This document shows, in pieces, positions 43,330-52,858 of a DNA stretch of 64,000 nucleotides. The notes below the pieces were generated by a model. That model worked only from the letters and a program-made list of their open reading frames with translations. It was not told the origin of the DNA and did no database searches. Positions within the stretch are counted from its first letter, which is position 1; the number at the start of each line of letters is the position of its first letter. This DNA is from Prevotella sp. P6B1 (GTDB lineage Bacteria; Bacteroidota; Bacteroidia; Bacteroidales; Bacteroidaceae). The stretch is from NCBI RefSeq assembly GCF_000702825.1, contig NZ_JNKF01000011.1:434001-498000 (forward strand). The letters are read 5' to 3'. The translations under genes were made by a program, and so were the position numbers.

Positions 43330-44691
43330 TTAGAACTTCGGCATGCCGCCTCGCATCTTCATCGCTGCCGCCATCTGCGCCATCTTCGATGAGTTCAGGC
43401 CGGTCACCATCTTCATCATCTTGCGCGTCTGGTCGAACTGCTTCATCAGGCGATTCACATCCTCGAGCTTCGAACCAGAACCCTTGGCTATACGCAATCG
43501 GCGACTCTGGTTGATGATGTCGGGATTGGCACGCTCCTTAGGAGTCATCGAATTGATGATGGCCTCGATGCCTTTGAAGGCATTATCGTCGATATCCAGA
43601 TCCTTAATCTGCTTGCCTACACCAGGAATCATAGCTGCCAGATCCTTGATGTTACCCATCTTCTTGATCTGCTGAATCTGACCCATGAAGTCATCGAAAT
43701 CAAACTTGTTCTTACGGATCTTCTTCTCCAGCTTCTTGGCCTCTTCCTCGTCGAACTGCTGCTGGGCGCGCTCTACCAGCGAAACGATATCACCCATACC
43801 GAGAATACGGTCGGCCATACGCTCTGGGTAGAACACATCGATAGCCTCCATCTTCTCGCCCGTACCTACAAACTTAATAGGCTTGGTAACCACGGTGCGG
43901 ATACTGAGGGCTGCACCACCACGGGTGTCGCCATCGAGCTTTGTCAGGATCACACCATCGAAATCCAGGCGATCATTGAACTCCTTAGCGGTGTTAACAG
44001 CATCCTGACCGGTCATCGAGTCGACAACGAACAGGGTCTCGTTAGGATTAACGGCCTTCTTCAGCGTTTCGATCTCCTGCATCATCTCCTCGTCGACTGC
44101 CAGTCGGCCAGCGGTATCGATAATCACCACATCGTTGGCCTTGGCTTTGGCCTCCTGAATGGCGTTGTTGGCAATCTCTACTACATTCTTATTATCAGGC
44201 TCTGAGTAAACGGGTACACCCACACTCTCACCCACAACCTTCAACTGCTCGATAGCAGCAGGACGATACACGTCGCAGGCTACCAGCAAGGGCTTCTTGT
44301 GATTACGCTCTTTCAGCATCTTGGCAAGCTTACCGCTGAAGGTGGTCTTACCTGAACCCTGCAGCCCCGACATCAGGATGATGGCAGGTGCGCCTGGGCG
44401 ACCCTCAACTTTCAGCTCGGCTGCCTTTCCACCCATCAGTTCGGCCAGCTCATCGTGAACAATCTTCACCATCAGCTGACTGGGTTTCACGGCTGTGAGC
44501 ACATTCATACCCAGAGCCTTCTGCTTGACAGTATCTGTAAATGATTTAGCTACCTTATAGTTTACGTCGGCATCCAACAGGGCACGACGTACATCTTTCA
44601 GTGTTTCAGCTACATTAATCTCGGTGATTTTTCCTTCACCTTTCAGTATCTTGAACGAGCGTTCTAATCTATCACTTAAATTCTCAAACAT
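43330..44691 (-). CDS. ffh: Signal recognition particle protein Ffh
   Basis: A 453-residue GTPase starting MFENLSDRLERSFKILKGEG. The N domain is followed by the G domain with GLQGSGKTTFSGKLA, DTAGRLAVDEEM and TKLDGDTRGGAAL, then the methionine-rich M domain (QIQQIKKMGNIKDLAAMIPG, RRLRIAKGSG). With 4.5S RNA it targets nascent membrane proteins to FtsY. A TATCTTTG box at 44714-44721 places the transcript start below 44710 and rules out an earlier start. First gene of a probable ffh-terB-like-folD-TPR-kor unit. Confidence 0.97.
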   Translation of the reverse strand: MFENLSDRLERSFKILKGEGKITEINVAETLKDVRRALLDADVNYKVAKSFTDTVKQKALGMNVLTAVKPSQLMVKIVHDELAELMGGKAAELKVEGRPGAPAIILMSGLQGSGKTTFSGKLAKMLKERNHKKPLLVACDVYRPAAIEQLKVVGESVGVPVYSEPDNKNVVEIANNAIQEAKAKANDVVIIDTAGRLAVDEEMMQEIETLKKAVNPNETLFVVDSMTGQDAVNTAKEFNDRLDFDGVILTKLDGDTRGGAALSIRTVVTKPIKFVGTGEKMEAIDVFYPERMADRILGMGDIVSLVERAQQQFDEEEAKKLEKKIRKNKFDFDDFMGQIQQIKKMGNIKDLAAMIPGVGKQIKDLDIDDNAFKGIEAIINSMTPKERANPDIINQSRRLRIAKGSGSKLEDVNRLMKQFDQTRKMMKMVTGLNSSKMAQMAAAMKMRGGMPKF

Positions 44692-44713
44692 ATCACCTTT
44701 CTTTTTTAGGGCG

Positions 44714-44721
44714 CAAAGATA
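44714..44721 (-). promoter_or_regulatory. TATCTTTG -7 box of ffh
   Basis: TAnnTTTG match on the minus strand, 22 bases before the ffh ATG. Confidence 0.7.
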
Positions 44722-44747
44722 CACAAAAAATATGATACACCCAAATT

Positions 44748-45395
44748 TTACTCGTCGTTTTTTTGTTTTTCCCCTATTTCTGTTGTTTTAACTCGCATAC
44801 TGAACTCACACCCGCAATATTGCTGGTTATAGAAATCATACTCCTTGAGCAACTGATTACGGCGCTCATAGAGTCCGCCTTTACGCCAATTCTGTGCCCA
44901 GAATTTAACTTCATTGAACTTTGGACTTTGAACATTGAACATTTCCTCATTAACCTTTTGTTCGGCGATAAGGCCGGCACGTTCAATCTGCTCTAAGCTT
45001 TTCCAACGGCTCGATGCCAGTGTGGTAGTAAAATACTTAATGCCTAATGCCTGAGCCTGCTTGGCTGCAGCTATCAGGCGCAACGTAAAACAACGCTCGC
45101 AGCGACGCCCGCGTTCAGGCTCTTTCTCTAATCCGCACACGCCACCCAACCACTCGTCATGGTTGTAGTCGCCATCAATCCACTTGAGTCCCAAGCTCTC
45201 CGCATGGCGCTTACTCTCCTGTTTTCTGATTTCGTATTCCTCTCTGGGCCAGATATTTGGATTGAAATAATAAATCGTTGGACGAACGTCGTGAGCCATC
45301 ATCCATTCGACGATAGCCGACGAACAAGGGGCGCAGCAGGCATGCAGCAGCACCTCGCTCAGTCCTTCCGGTTTCTGTATAGCTGGTTGTTTCAT
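44748..45395 (-). CDS. queH: Epoxyqueuosine reductase QueH
   Basis: A 215-residue QueH-family protein: LLHACCAPCSSAIVEWM at the N-terminus, YYFNPNIWPREEYEIRK, the RCERCF cysteine pair, and TTTLASSRWKSLEQI. It reduces epoxyqueuosine to queuosine in tRNA using an Fe-S centre. Residues about 164-177 (EEMFNVQSPKFNEV) are an apparent insertion encoded by TTGAACATTGAAC-type repeat DNA just before the conserved KFWAQNWRKGGL. A TAATTTTG box (45402-45409) lies so close to the ATG that the mRNA may be nearly leaderless. Confidence 0.92.
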   Translation of the reverse strand: MKQPAIQKPEGLSEVLLHACCAPCSSAIVEWMMAHDVRPTIYYFNPNIWPREEYEIRKQESKRHAESLGLKWIDGDYNHDEWLGGVCGLEKEPERGRRCERCFTLRLIAAAKQAQALGIKYFTTTLASSRWKSLEQIERAGLIAEQKVNEEMFNVQSPKFNEVKFWAQNWRKGGLYERRNQLLKEYDFYNQQYCGCEFSMRVKTTEIGEKQKNDE

Positions 45396-45502
45396 CGGGT
45401 GCAAAATTACATATTTTTATTGTTAATCTTCTCAAATTCTGCGTTTATTTCGCATTATTTGTATAACTTCGCAGAAAATTTAAGATATACTACTTTTATA
45501 AC

Positions 45503-46642
45503 ATGATGAACTTGAATCTTACAAACAACATTAAGATGCCTAATCATGAACTGAGGCGTCAAGTTATCGATTTGTGTAATAAGGTAGAAAAGCCACTGCT
45601 GAAGCTGTCGACCAAGGATTATGTTGAAAACGGATTGGGTCACCTTGTCGAACAGTTTGATGGCCAGGCTGGTCTAGTCAACATTGAGGTCTTCAACGAA
45701 TTACAGCATACCATTACCGGATGGCCGGGAGGCAAGCCGAATGTTGATGATTCCACACGTCCAGAACGTGCCAATCCATACCCCAAGCGTGTCATAGTAT
45801 TCTCGCCCCACCCCGACGATGATGTCATTTCGATGGGTGGCACCATCCGTCGACTGATGCAGCAGCACCACGATGTACACATTGCTTACGAGACATCGGG
45901 CAACATTGCTGTGGGCGACGAGGAAGTGCGCCGATTCATGCACTTCATCAACGGGTTCAACTCTATCTTTGCCAATGGCAGCGACGAGGTTATCAAGCAC
46001 AGCTATCAGGCTGTAAAGGCTTTTATCAAGAATAAGAAAGAGGGCGATCTGGACAACGAACAGATACTGCGCCTGAAGGGACTGATTCGTCGTGTCGAAG
46101 CTCGATTGGCTTGCGAGTATAGCGGTATCGACAGTAAGCATATCCACTTCCTCGACCTGCCTTTCTACGAAAGCGGCAAGATTGAAAAGCTGCCTATGAC
46201 TGAGGCTGATGTAACCCCGATTATCGAACTGATCAGTGAGATTAAGCCCCACCAGATATATGTAGCAGCCGATCTGGCCGACCCACATGGCACACACCGT
46301 AAATGTACCGATGCCGTATTGGCAGCCATCGACGAGGAAAAGAAAGCTGGTGCCGAGTGGCTCAAGGACTGTCGCGTATGGATGTATCGTGGTGCTTGGG
46401 CAGAATGGGATGTGGCCGACATCGAGATGTGTGTGCCCATGAGCCCTGAGGAATTGCGCGAAAAGCGAAATGCCATTCTGCGCCACCAGAGTCAGATGGA
46501 GAGTGCACCGTTCTTAGGCAACGACGAGCGACTGTTCTGGCAACGTGCCGAAGACCGCAACCGCGAGACCGCCAAACGCTACGACAACTTAGGACTGGCC
46601 TGCTACGAGGCGATGGAGGCATTTGTAGAATACAAATTTTAA
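45503..46642 (+). CDS. PIG-L family deacetylase-type protein (C-terminal half of long glucosamine-6-P deaminase)
   Basis: A 379-residue protein. The PIG-L/LmbE fold starts near 96 with VIVFSPHPDDDVISMGG (zinc residues H103, D105 or D106), then YVAADLADPHGTHRKC. The first 90 residues (KPLLKLSTKDYV, NELQHTITGWPGGKPN) match the linker of the about 660-residue Bacteroidales proteins that carry an N-terminal NagB domain. Here the NagB domain is absent and a promoter-like TATAACTTCG precedes the ATG. It probably acts on N-acetylated amino-sugar compounds; the next gene is a hexosaminidase. Confidence 0.8.
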   Translation: MMNLNLTNNIKMPNHELRRQVIDLCNKVEKPLLKLSTKDYVENGLGHLVEQFDGQAGLVNIEVFNELQHTITGWPGGKPNVDDSTRPERANPYPKRVIVFSPHPDDDVISMGGTIRRLMQQHHDVHIAYETSGNIAVGDEEVRRFMHFINGFNSIFANGSDEVIKHSYQAVKAFIKNKKEGDLDNEQILRLKGLIRRVEARLACEYSGIDSKHIHFLDLPFYESGKIEKLPMTEADVTPIIELISEIKPHQIYVAADLADPHGTHRKCTDAVLAAIDEEKKAGAEWLKDCRVWMYRGAWAEWDVADIEMCVPMSPEELREKRNAILRHQSQMESAPFLGNDERLFWQRAEDRNRETAKRYDNLGLACYEAMEAFVEYKF

Positions 46643-46674
46643 TTTTCGTTGCAAAATGTAAACTAAATAGCATT

Positions 46675-48279
46675 ATGAACTTTAATTTAAAACCATTAGT
46701 GCTCACGGCACTATTCGCTATTCACTCATCACTATTCACTTCAGCCGCTCCGGCTGACTATCATGTAGTTCCCCTGCCCCAGTCTATCCAACTGGCTAAA
46801 GGTCCAGCCTTCCTGTTGGATGCTGATGTACAGATTCTGGCACCAGCCGAATTGCAACGCGAAGCCGCTTTACTGCAGCAGTATCTGAAAGAAGTGGCAG
46901 GTTTACAACTACCCATTACCGACAAGCGCGCGAAAAAAATGCGCTATATCGAGTTGGGCATATCAACAAAAGTCACCAACCAAGAGGGATATATGCTCAA
47001 CGTATCGCAGAAAGGTTTCCGTATCGAAGGCGGTTCTGCTGCAGGTGTATTCTATGGCATACAGACGCTGCGCAAAGCAGCTGCCAATGGTACTGAGTTT
47101 GCTGCAGCCACTATTACCGACACACCACGATTCTCATGGCGAGGCATGCATCTCGACTGCTCGCGTCACTTCTTCTCTGTCGATTTCGTCAAGAAGTATA
47201 TCGACCTGCTGGCGATGCACAATATGAACGTCTTCCACTGGCACCTGACCGACGATCAGGGCTGGCGCATAGAAATCAAAAAATATCCAAAGCTCACCAC
47301 CATCGGTTCGCAGCGTTCAGGTACGGTGCTTGGTATCAATGCCGACCTCGACGACAGTATTCCTCATGGGGGTTACTACACCCAGCAGCAGGCACGCGAG
47401 ATAGTAGAATATGCCCAAGAACGCCACATCACCGTAGTACCTGAGATTGATATGCCAGGACACATGCTGGCTGCGCTGGCATGCTATCCCGAGCTGGGCT
47501 GTACTGGCGGTCCCTACCAGGTAGGACACTATTGGGGCGTGTACAAGGATGTGCTCTGTGTAGGCAATCCTAAGGTATATGAGTTTGTAGAGGATGTGCT
47601 TACAGAGATTATGGATATCTTCCCATCGGAGGTTATTCATATCGGTGGCGACGAGGCGCCTACCGAGAAGTGGGAACACTGCGCCAAGTGCAATAGTCTC
47701 AACCTGAAGCACACCACCTATCAAGGCTTCTTCACGAAACGTGTGTTCGACTTCATCACAGCCCACCATCGTAGGGTTCTGGGCTGGGACGAGATACTTG
47801 AGGCCAGTCCTGCCGATGCGATGATTATGTCGTGGCGAGGTTCTGCTCCTGGGTCACAAGCAGCCCAAACGGGGCACGACGTCGTGATGTCGCCCACCTC
47901 TCACTGCTATTTCGACTACCAGCAGAGCAAGGAGACCTCGCACGAACCGAGTCGCTGCAGTGGCTATATCCCAGTAGAAAAGGTGTACGCACTCGATCCT
48001 GCCCCTGATTCAATCCCAGCCGATGCACGAAAGCATATCCTTGGCGGTCAGGCCAATATCTGGACTGAGCATCTGTTTACCGAGGGGATGGTAGAATATC
48101 AGGCATTGCCCCGCATGTCGGCTTTAGCCGAAGTGCTTTGGACAATGCCTGAACACAAGAATTTCGAGACCTTTAAGGAGCGACTGACTGTGTTTACCCG
48201 CCTGTACGAATTATACCACTATCAGTATGCCAAACATCTGTGGCCCGATCGACAACTCCCCAGTCGTTGGCTGTTCTAA
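46675..48279 (+). CDS. GH20 beta-N-acetylhexosaminidase
   Basis: A 534-residue exported enzyme (hydrophobic signal 1-25). The GH20b domain (about 28-145) precedes the catalytic barrel with PRFSWRGMHLDCSRHFF, HWHLTDDQGWRIEIK and the catalytic pair D326-E327 in HIGGDEAPTEKW. It removes terminal GlcNAc or GalNAc from glycans by substrate-assisted catalysis, in the periplasm or at the cell surface. It starts 32 bases after the PIG-L gene, so the two likely form an operon for amino-sugar use. Confidence 0.95.
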   Translation: MNFNLKPLVLTALFAIHSSLFTSAAPADYHVVPLPQSIQLAKGPAFLLDADVQILAPAELQREAALLQQYLKEVAGLQLPITDKRAKKMRYIELGISTKVTNQEGYMLNVSQKGFRIEGGSAAGVFYGIQTLRKAAANGTEFAAATITDTPRFSWRGMHLDCSRHFFSVDFVKKYIDLLAMHNMNVFHWHLTDDQGWRIEIKKYPKLTTIGSQRSGTVLGINADLDDSIPHGGYYTQQQAREIVEYAQERHITVVPEIDMPGHMLAALACYPELGCTGGPYQVGHYWGVYKDVLCVGNPKVYEFVEDVLTEIMDIFPSEVIHIGGDEAPTEKWEHCAKCNSLNLKHTTYQGFFTKRVFDFITAHHRRVLGWDEILEASPADAMIMSWRGSAPGSQAAQTGHDVVMSPTSHCYFDYQQSKETSHEPSRCSGYIPVEKVYALDPAPDSIPADARKHILGGQANIWTEHLFTEGMVEYQALPRMSALAEVLWTMPEHKNFETFKERLTVFTRLYELYHYQYAKHLWPDRQLPSRWLF

Positions 48280-48355
48280 GAATTTTGCAAAGTACCTAAA
48301 GATATTTTGCGCGCTAACTGCTTTGCACGTGAAAAGTACTTAGAGAAAAAAGCAC

Positions 48356-48389
48356 CCCCAATTTGTATAAGCCACTTAACTAATTGGGG
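48356..48389 (-). terminator. Terminator of the GH2 gene, overlapping its last codons
   Basis: On the minus strand CCCCAATT (48382-48389) pairs with AATTGGGG (48356-48363), followed by GTGCTTTTTT. The 5' arm encodes the final residues of the protein. It may also slow transcription from the GH20 side. Confidence 0.85.
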
Positions 48390-51300
48390 TTACTTCAAAG
48401 ACTGGAGCCTGTCCGCGAGCATCTTCGGCCTTCCACTCAATGGTGACGATTTTCTGTTCGCCAGGCATCAAGGTAAAGTAGTTGTCGCTATAGATAACCG
48501 GCAGAATCTGCTCACCATCGGCACCCTTCAGGTTGACACGCAGGAACGGGGCAACCGTTTTGCCTGTATTCTTCAGGGTGAGCACAGCCTTGGTTCCAGT
48601 AACCTTTACGTTCTGCTGCAGTGCTGATTTTGGTAAGGTGGTCAGGGCGCGGTAGTTATTCTCCTCGCGGCCCATGATATACTCATTCTCCGAAATCACA
48701 CCACGCTTATCAGTGAGTGATAAACGTAGGAACCAAACAGCCGATGGCGTCTGAGGCTGCAACTTGGTCAGCCTCAGGATAGCCTGAGTGGTATCCTCAT
48801 TGCTATTCAGACGGAGCTTCTGCTGGCGAACCTTCTTACCATTCAGATCATATACAGCAACTGTAGCGGTGATACCTGCCACATTTCCTGCCGAGTGGTT
48901 TACCACCTCGATGCTGTCAGTCAGGGCGTTATACTGGATGTGGAGTGGCTCACAGGCTTTCTTCACACCAAAGTAAGCAGCTGTGGGGTCGAAATAGTAA
49001 TCGTAAGTCTGCCAAACCATCGATGGCCAGCAGGCATGACTCATCCAGATCAGCAGTCCTGCACGGCTCTTACTGGTGCTCTCGTACATGCCACGATAGC
49101 CGTTATAGTTAATGAGCTGAGCCCAACGGGTGAACTCCTCGGCGCTGGAGGCCTTGCCAAGCCCCATCTCTACCAGTCCGTTAAACTCACGGGCACGCTG
49201 GGCACCCATCAGCGTATAGTCGTGCTGTCCCCACTGCACACTCTGTGGCCAGAGGGCATCAGGACTGAGTGTACGAGTCAAGCTCTCGATATTCATCACG
49301 TTAGGCATGCCGCGCTCACTGTGAATCTTACCGCTCTGGCGGGCAAAATATTCTTTCATAGGCAGTGCCCAATATGGTCCATGTCCGCTCACACCGTCAT
49401 CGGCTGAACTGGAGATGAACTCCAAGCCTGGTGCGAAGGTGTGTACATACTCACGCAGCTTACGATCGATAGTCTCAGGAGGAAAGCCCTCGTTACGACC
49501 AACCCAGATACCGATACTGGCATGACTGCGGATACGGCGCAGATAATCCTGCGCATTGCTCAAGAAGAGCACATCGTCGTAGGGATCGGGGCCGTCGGCA
49601 GGGTTAGCCAACCAGAAGTCCTGCCATATCATGATACCATGCTTATCGCAAGCCTCGTAGAAAGCCTCGTCGCCAATCTGGCCCACCCAGTTACGAATCA
49701 TGGTGCAGTTCATCTGCTTGTGGTAGCCCACAGCAATATCGTATTCACGCGAACGATACAAGAGGTTGTGTTCGTCAAAACCCCAGTTTCCACCTAATGG
49801 AATAAAACGGCGACCGTTGATATACATGATGAGCGAATCCTTCAATCCCTCGTATTTCATCTCACGGATACCAGCCTGATAGCTGATGGTAGAGGCCTCG
49901 CCATGATCGGGTTCGAAAGTAAACCCCGACTCGTAGAGATAAGGCTCGCCATAACCATTAGGCCACCACAGTTTGAAGTTGCTGCTGGTAAGCTGTTTGT
50001 TGCAGTGTGGACAGAAGCTGACCTCCTGCTCAGTATTGGCAGGAAGAGTGATCTGCTTTTCAAATTTCACATCACCTATCCAGCCCTTCAGTGTGCCTTT
50101 TACCGGCTGATTATCGTTGTTACGCACAAACACCGAAGGCTTCACGCTGGCCGTCCTGCCATCGGCAGACAACTTGGTGCTGACGTATGGATCGCTCACG
50201 GTCACATTTCCTGTAGAGGTAAGATAAACCTCGTTCCAGATGCCTACCTCACGACCTCGAACGGTAGTAATCCAATCCCAGCCGATAGTAGCATGGAAGG
50301 TAGGATTATCGGCACCGAGCAGTCCGCCGTTCAGCTGAGTGGTATTGCGGTCCTTCTCCTTCACAGCACCGAAATACTGATTGCATTCCACCTCAACGGC
50401 CAGGTAATTCTTACCTTTGCGCAGCAACCCTGTGACATTAAACTTCCCGCGCATAAATGCACCCTCGATACGTCCGAGACGCTGACCGTTCAGATATACA
50501 TTGGCCTTCCAGTTGATACCATCGAAATTCAGCCACTGCTGGGCACCATCAACAGATGTTATGTCAAACTCCTGGCGATACCAGAAATTGGAACGGAAAT
50601 ACGACTCTGATATCTGGTCCACATCATCCGCATAATTTGGATCGGGCACCGCACCAATATTCATAAACGAAGCCAGCACCGTACCAGGAACCGTAGCCGG
50701 AATCCAGCTTCTACTATCATAGTCGGCTGAGGCAATCTGTTCGCCACGGGCATCAACCTCCGATGCACGCTGCAACTGCCACAAGCCGCCACTCAACTCG
50801 TAGCGGCCATTCTTCAAGCCGGCTAAAGCATGCGGTGCATAGATCTTCCTAAACTTAGAAAGAACTGCCATCTCACGCAGGGCATAGCAACCAGCCTCAC
50901 CAGGTTCCTGTAGCAGCAGACGCACGTAGCGGGCGGTAGCTTGAAACGTAAACTTTGATTTTTGAGCTTTGAAATCAGCCACCTTTCTCCAGGTCTTAGC
51001 ATCATCCGATACCTGAATGATTCCTACCTTGGGGGCATACAGCCAATCGAGCTCAATCTGTCGGATGGGCAGACTCTTGCCCAGATCAGTATAGAGCCAC
51101 TGCTTACCACCACCATCGCTCATCCACACGCTACTGAACTTCTGCGATGGTAACAGCTCCACATAGCCACCAATCGCATCCTGGAAATTCAGTTCGTACA
51201 CATCCCAGTGGGCTGCGCCTGCCATATCCATCACCACGCGCAGATGTTGGGTGTTTACTGGTGTCTTGAATTTGATGAGTTCATCCAATTGGCGGGCTGG

Positions 51301-51906
51301 CAACAGGCTCTCTTCGGTCTGTTTGTTAGGGTCGGAATGTAACTTATATAAGAGCGGCTTTCCTGGTAGCTGACTACCTTTGATTTCACCCACAACCTGC
51401 CAGTCTTTGCCGTTCTCCGAAGCCTCACAACGGATACTATAGCCCTTGGTAGCCAACTGGTCATTATACGCCATCATACCTACTACACGCACCCCAGCGG
51501 TTTTCACCTTCATGGCACCGCTATAATCGTACTGCAGCCAAGCCTTCTCACCCATCAGGATATTCTTCGAATAGGCACCGCCATCGATAGCCCACTCTGC
51601 TTCCTTACGGGGCAGTACCCCATCCTGAGTTGAAACCTTCAGTCTGACGGGGGGGGCTGTGTTGCAGATACCATCTGTCACCAGATGTGCCGTATGGTTA
51701 TAGTCAATAGACGACGATGCCCATGCCGCTCGATGGAGGGCTACGTTAGACAGTGTCTGACCGTTGTCCACCCAACTAACAGCAGGGGCATAGTACTCAC
51801 TCTGGGCACCCGGATAACGTCCGATGCCACGCGTGTAATCGGTATTTCCAGGTGCAGCCACAGCGCACATACCGATACACGATAATAAGGTTGTAAGATA
51901 CTTCAT
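48376..51906 (-). CDS. GH2 family exo-beta-D-glucosaminidase/mannosidase-like enzyme with discoidin-type domains
   Basis: A 1,176-residue exported enzyme (signal 1-18). Residues about 50-350 form two F5/8 (discoidin)-like binding modules; the GH2 sugar-binding (about 370-560), Ig-like and barrel domains follow. Acid/base E806 lies in WVGRNEG and the nucleophile is probably E864 in HSERGMPN. The C-terminal Ig-like domain (about 1,080-1,176) resembles exo-glucosaminidase tails. Likely substrates are beta-linked glucosamine or mannose ends; proximity to GH20 and PIG-L favours amino sugars. A TATTTTTG box is at 51935-51942. Convergent with the hexosaminidase gene. Confidence 0.85.
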   Translation of the reverse strand: MKYLTTLLSCIGMCAVAAPGNTDYTRGIGRYPGAQSEYYAPAVSWVDNGQTLSNVALHRAAWASSSIDYNHTAHLVTDGICNTAPPVRLKVSTQDGVLPRKEAEWAIDGGAYSKNILMGEKAWLQYDYSGAMKVKTAGVRVVGMMAYNDQLATKGYSIRCEASENGKDWQVVGEIKGSQLPGKPLLYKLHSDPNKQTEESLLPARQLDELIKFKTPVNTQHLRVVMDMAGAAHWDVYELNFQDAIGGYVELLPSQKFSSVWMSDGGGKQWLYTDLGKSLPIRQIELDWLYAPKVGIIQVSDDAKTWRKVADFKAQKSKFTFQATARYVRLLLQEPGEAGCYALREMAVLSKFRKIYAPHALAGLKNGRYELSGGLWQLQRASEVDARGEQIASADYDSRSWIPATVPGTVLASFMNIGAVPDPNYADDVDQISESYFRSNFWYRQEFDITSVDGAQQWLNFDGINWKANVYLNGQRLGRIEGAFMRGKFNVTGLLRKGKNYLAVEVECNQYFGAVKEKDRNTTQLNGGLLGADNPTFHATIGWDWITTVRGREVGIWNEVYLTSTGNVTVSDPYVSTKLSADGRTASVKPSVFVRNNDNQPVKGTLKGWIGDVKFEKQITLPANTEQEVSFCPHCNKQLTSSNFKLWWPNGYGEPYLYESGFTFEPDHGEASTISYQAGIREMKYEGLKDSLIMYINGRRFIPLGGNWGFDEHNLLYRSREYDIAVGYHKQMNCTMIRNWVGQIGDEAFYEACDKHGIMIWQDFWLANPADGPDPYDDVLFLSNAQDYLRRIRSHASIGIWVGRNEGFPPETIDRKLREYVHTFAPGLEFISSSADDGVSGHGPYWALPMKEYFARQSGKIHSERGMPNVMNIESLTRTLSPDALWPQSVQWGQHDYTLMGAQRAREFNGLVEMGLGKASSAEEFTRWAQLINYNGYRGMYESTSKSRAGLLIWMSHACWPSMVWQTYDYYFDPTAAYFGVKKACEPLHIQYNALTDSIEVVNHSAGNVAGITATVAVYDLNGKKVRQQKLRLNSNEDTTQAILRLTKLQPQTPSAVWFLRLSLTDKRGVISENEYIMGREENNYRALTTLPKSALQQNVKVTGTKAVLTLKNTGKTVAPFLRVNLKGADGEQILPVIYSDNYFTLMPGEQKIVTIEWKAEDARGQAPVFEVTPIS

Positions 51907-52025
51907 AAACAGTTGCGATTCTAATTTTTGCGCACAAAAATACGAAAAAGAATCACACCATGCAAACTTTCGTTTTGTTTTTATGACAATCTTACCAACA
52001 GATATTTGAAACTGACAAAATAGTA

Positions 52026-52820
52026 TCAGCGCTTAATCTCAATATCGCGCTTCACATTGTCACGAATTTTAGTCAGGTATCCCTTCATACCAGCAGCATC
52101 CTTCTTGTCGATAATCTCGAGCAGCTCTTTCAACTCCGTACGTATCTGCACCACCTGTTCGTGGGTATAGGGGTTGAACAGGATTTCCTGAAGCAGATAG
52201 TCGTCCTCGTTGAGCACACCCTTGGCAATGCGCATATGACGCTTGAAAGTTGTACCAGGCGCATCCTGATGCTTCATCACAGCTGCAAACACAAAGGTTG
52301 ACACGAAAGGTATTGACAGCGAGTAAGCCACTGTCTTATCGTGTTCCTCGAAACTGTACTCATAGATATTCAGTCCCAACTTGCTATACAAGTCCTTGAA
52401 GAAGCAACGGCCCAGCGTGTCGCCTTCGCTGATAATGATGGCATTTTCTTCAGAGAGTTGCTGCAGATTGGCAAAGGTGGGTCCGAACATGGGGTGCGTA
52501 CTGACGTAACGCATGCCGGTCTGCTCATAGAAATCCTTCAAGTCGGTCTTTACCGATGCGATATCGCTGATGATACACTCCTTGGGCAGGTAAGGTATCA
52601 CCTCCTTGAATACTGGAATGGTGTACTTCAGCGTCACGGCATTGATAAGCAGCTCTGGCTCGAAGGCCTTGATCTCTTCATAAGAGGTGAAACGCTGACA
52701 GTTATAGGTGAATCGCATGCGTTTGGCATCGCGCTCAAACACAGCAACTTCGTGGTCAAAACTCAGCAGGTCGATGAAGAACGATCCCATCTTTCCTGCA
52801 CCCATTACTAATATCTTCAT
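52026..52820 (-). CDS. tyrA: Prephenate dehydrogenase
   Basis: A 264-residue enzyme with an N-terminal Rossmann fold (KILVMGAGKMGSFFIDLL), ISDIASVKTDL, and the catalytic-site segment STHPMFGPTFANLQ. It converts prephenate to 4-hydroxyphenylpyruvate, the tyrosine branch. There is no ACT domain, so feedback control is not visible in the protein. It is the last gene of the four-gene aromatic operon, 38 bases after the DAHP synthase-chorismate mutase gene, and would be covered by the leader attenuator upstream of pheA. Confidence 0.92.
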   Translation of the reverse strand: MKILVMGAGKMGSFFIDLLSFDHEVAVFERDAKRMRFTYNCQRFTSYEEIKAFEPELLINAVTLKYTIPVFKEVIPYLPKECIISDIASVKTDLKDFYEQTGMRYVSTHPMFGPTFANLQQLSEENAIIISEGDTLGRCFFKDLYSKLGLNIYEYSFEEHDKTVAYSLSIPFVSTFVFAAVMKHQDAPGTTFKRHMRIAKGVLNEDDYLLQEILFNPYTHEQVVQIRTELKELLEIIDKKDAAGMKGYLTKIRDNVKRDIEIKR

Positions 52821-52858
52821 TTACAATGTAAAAATTAGAAAATGTAACAATGTAATAA

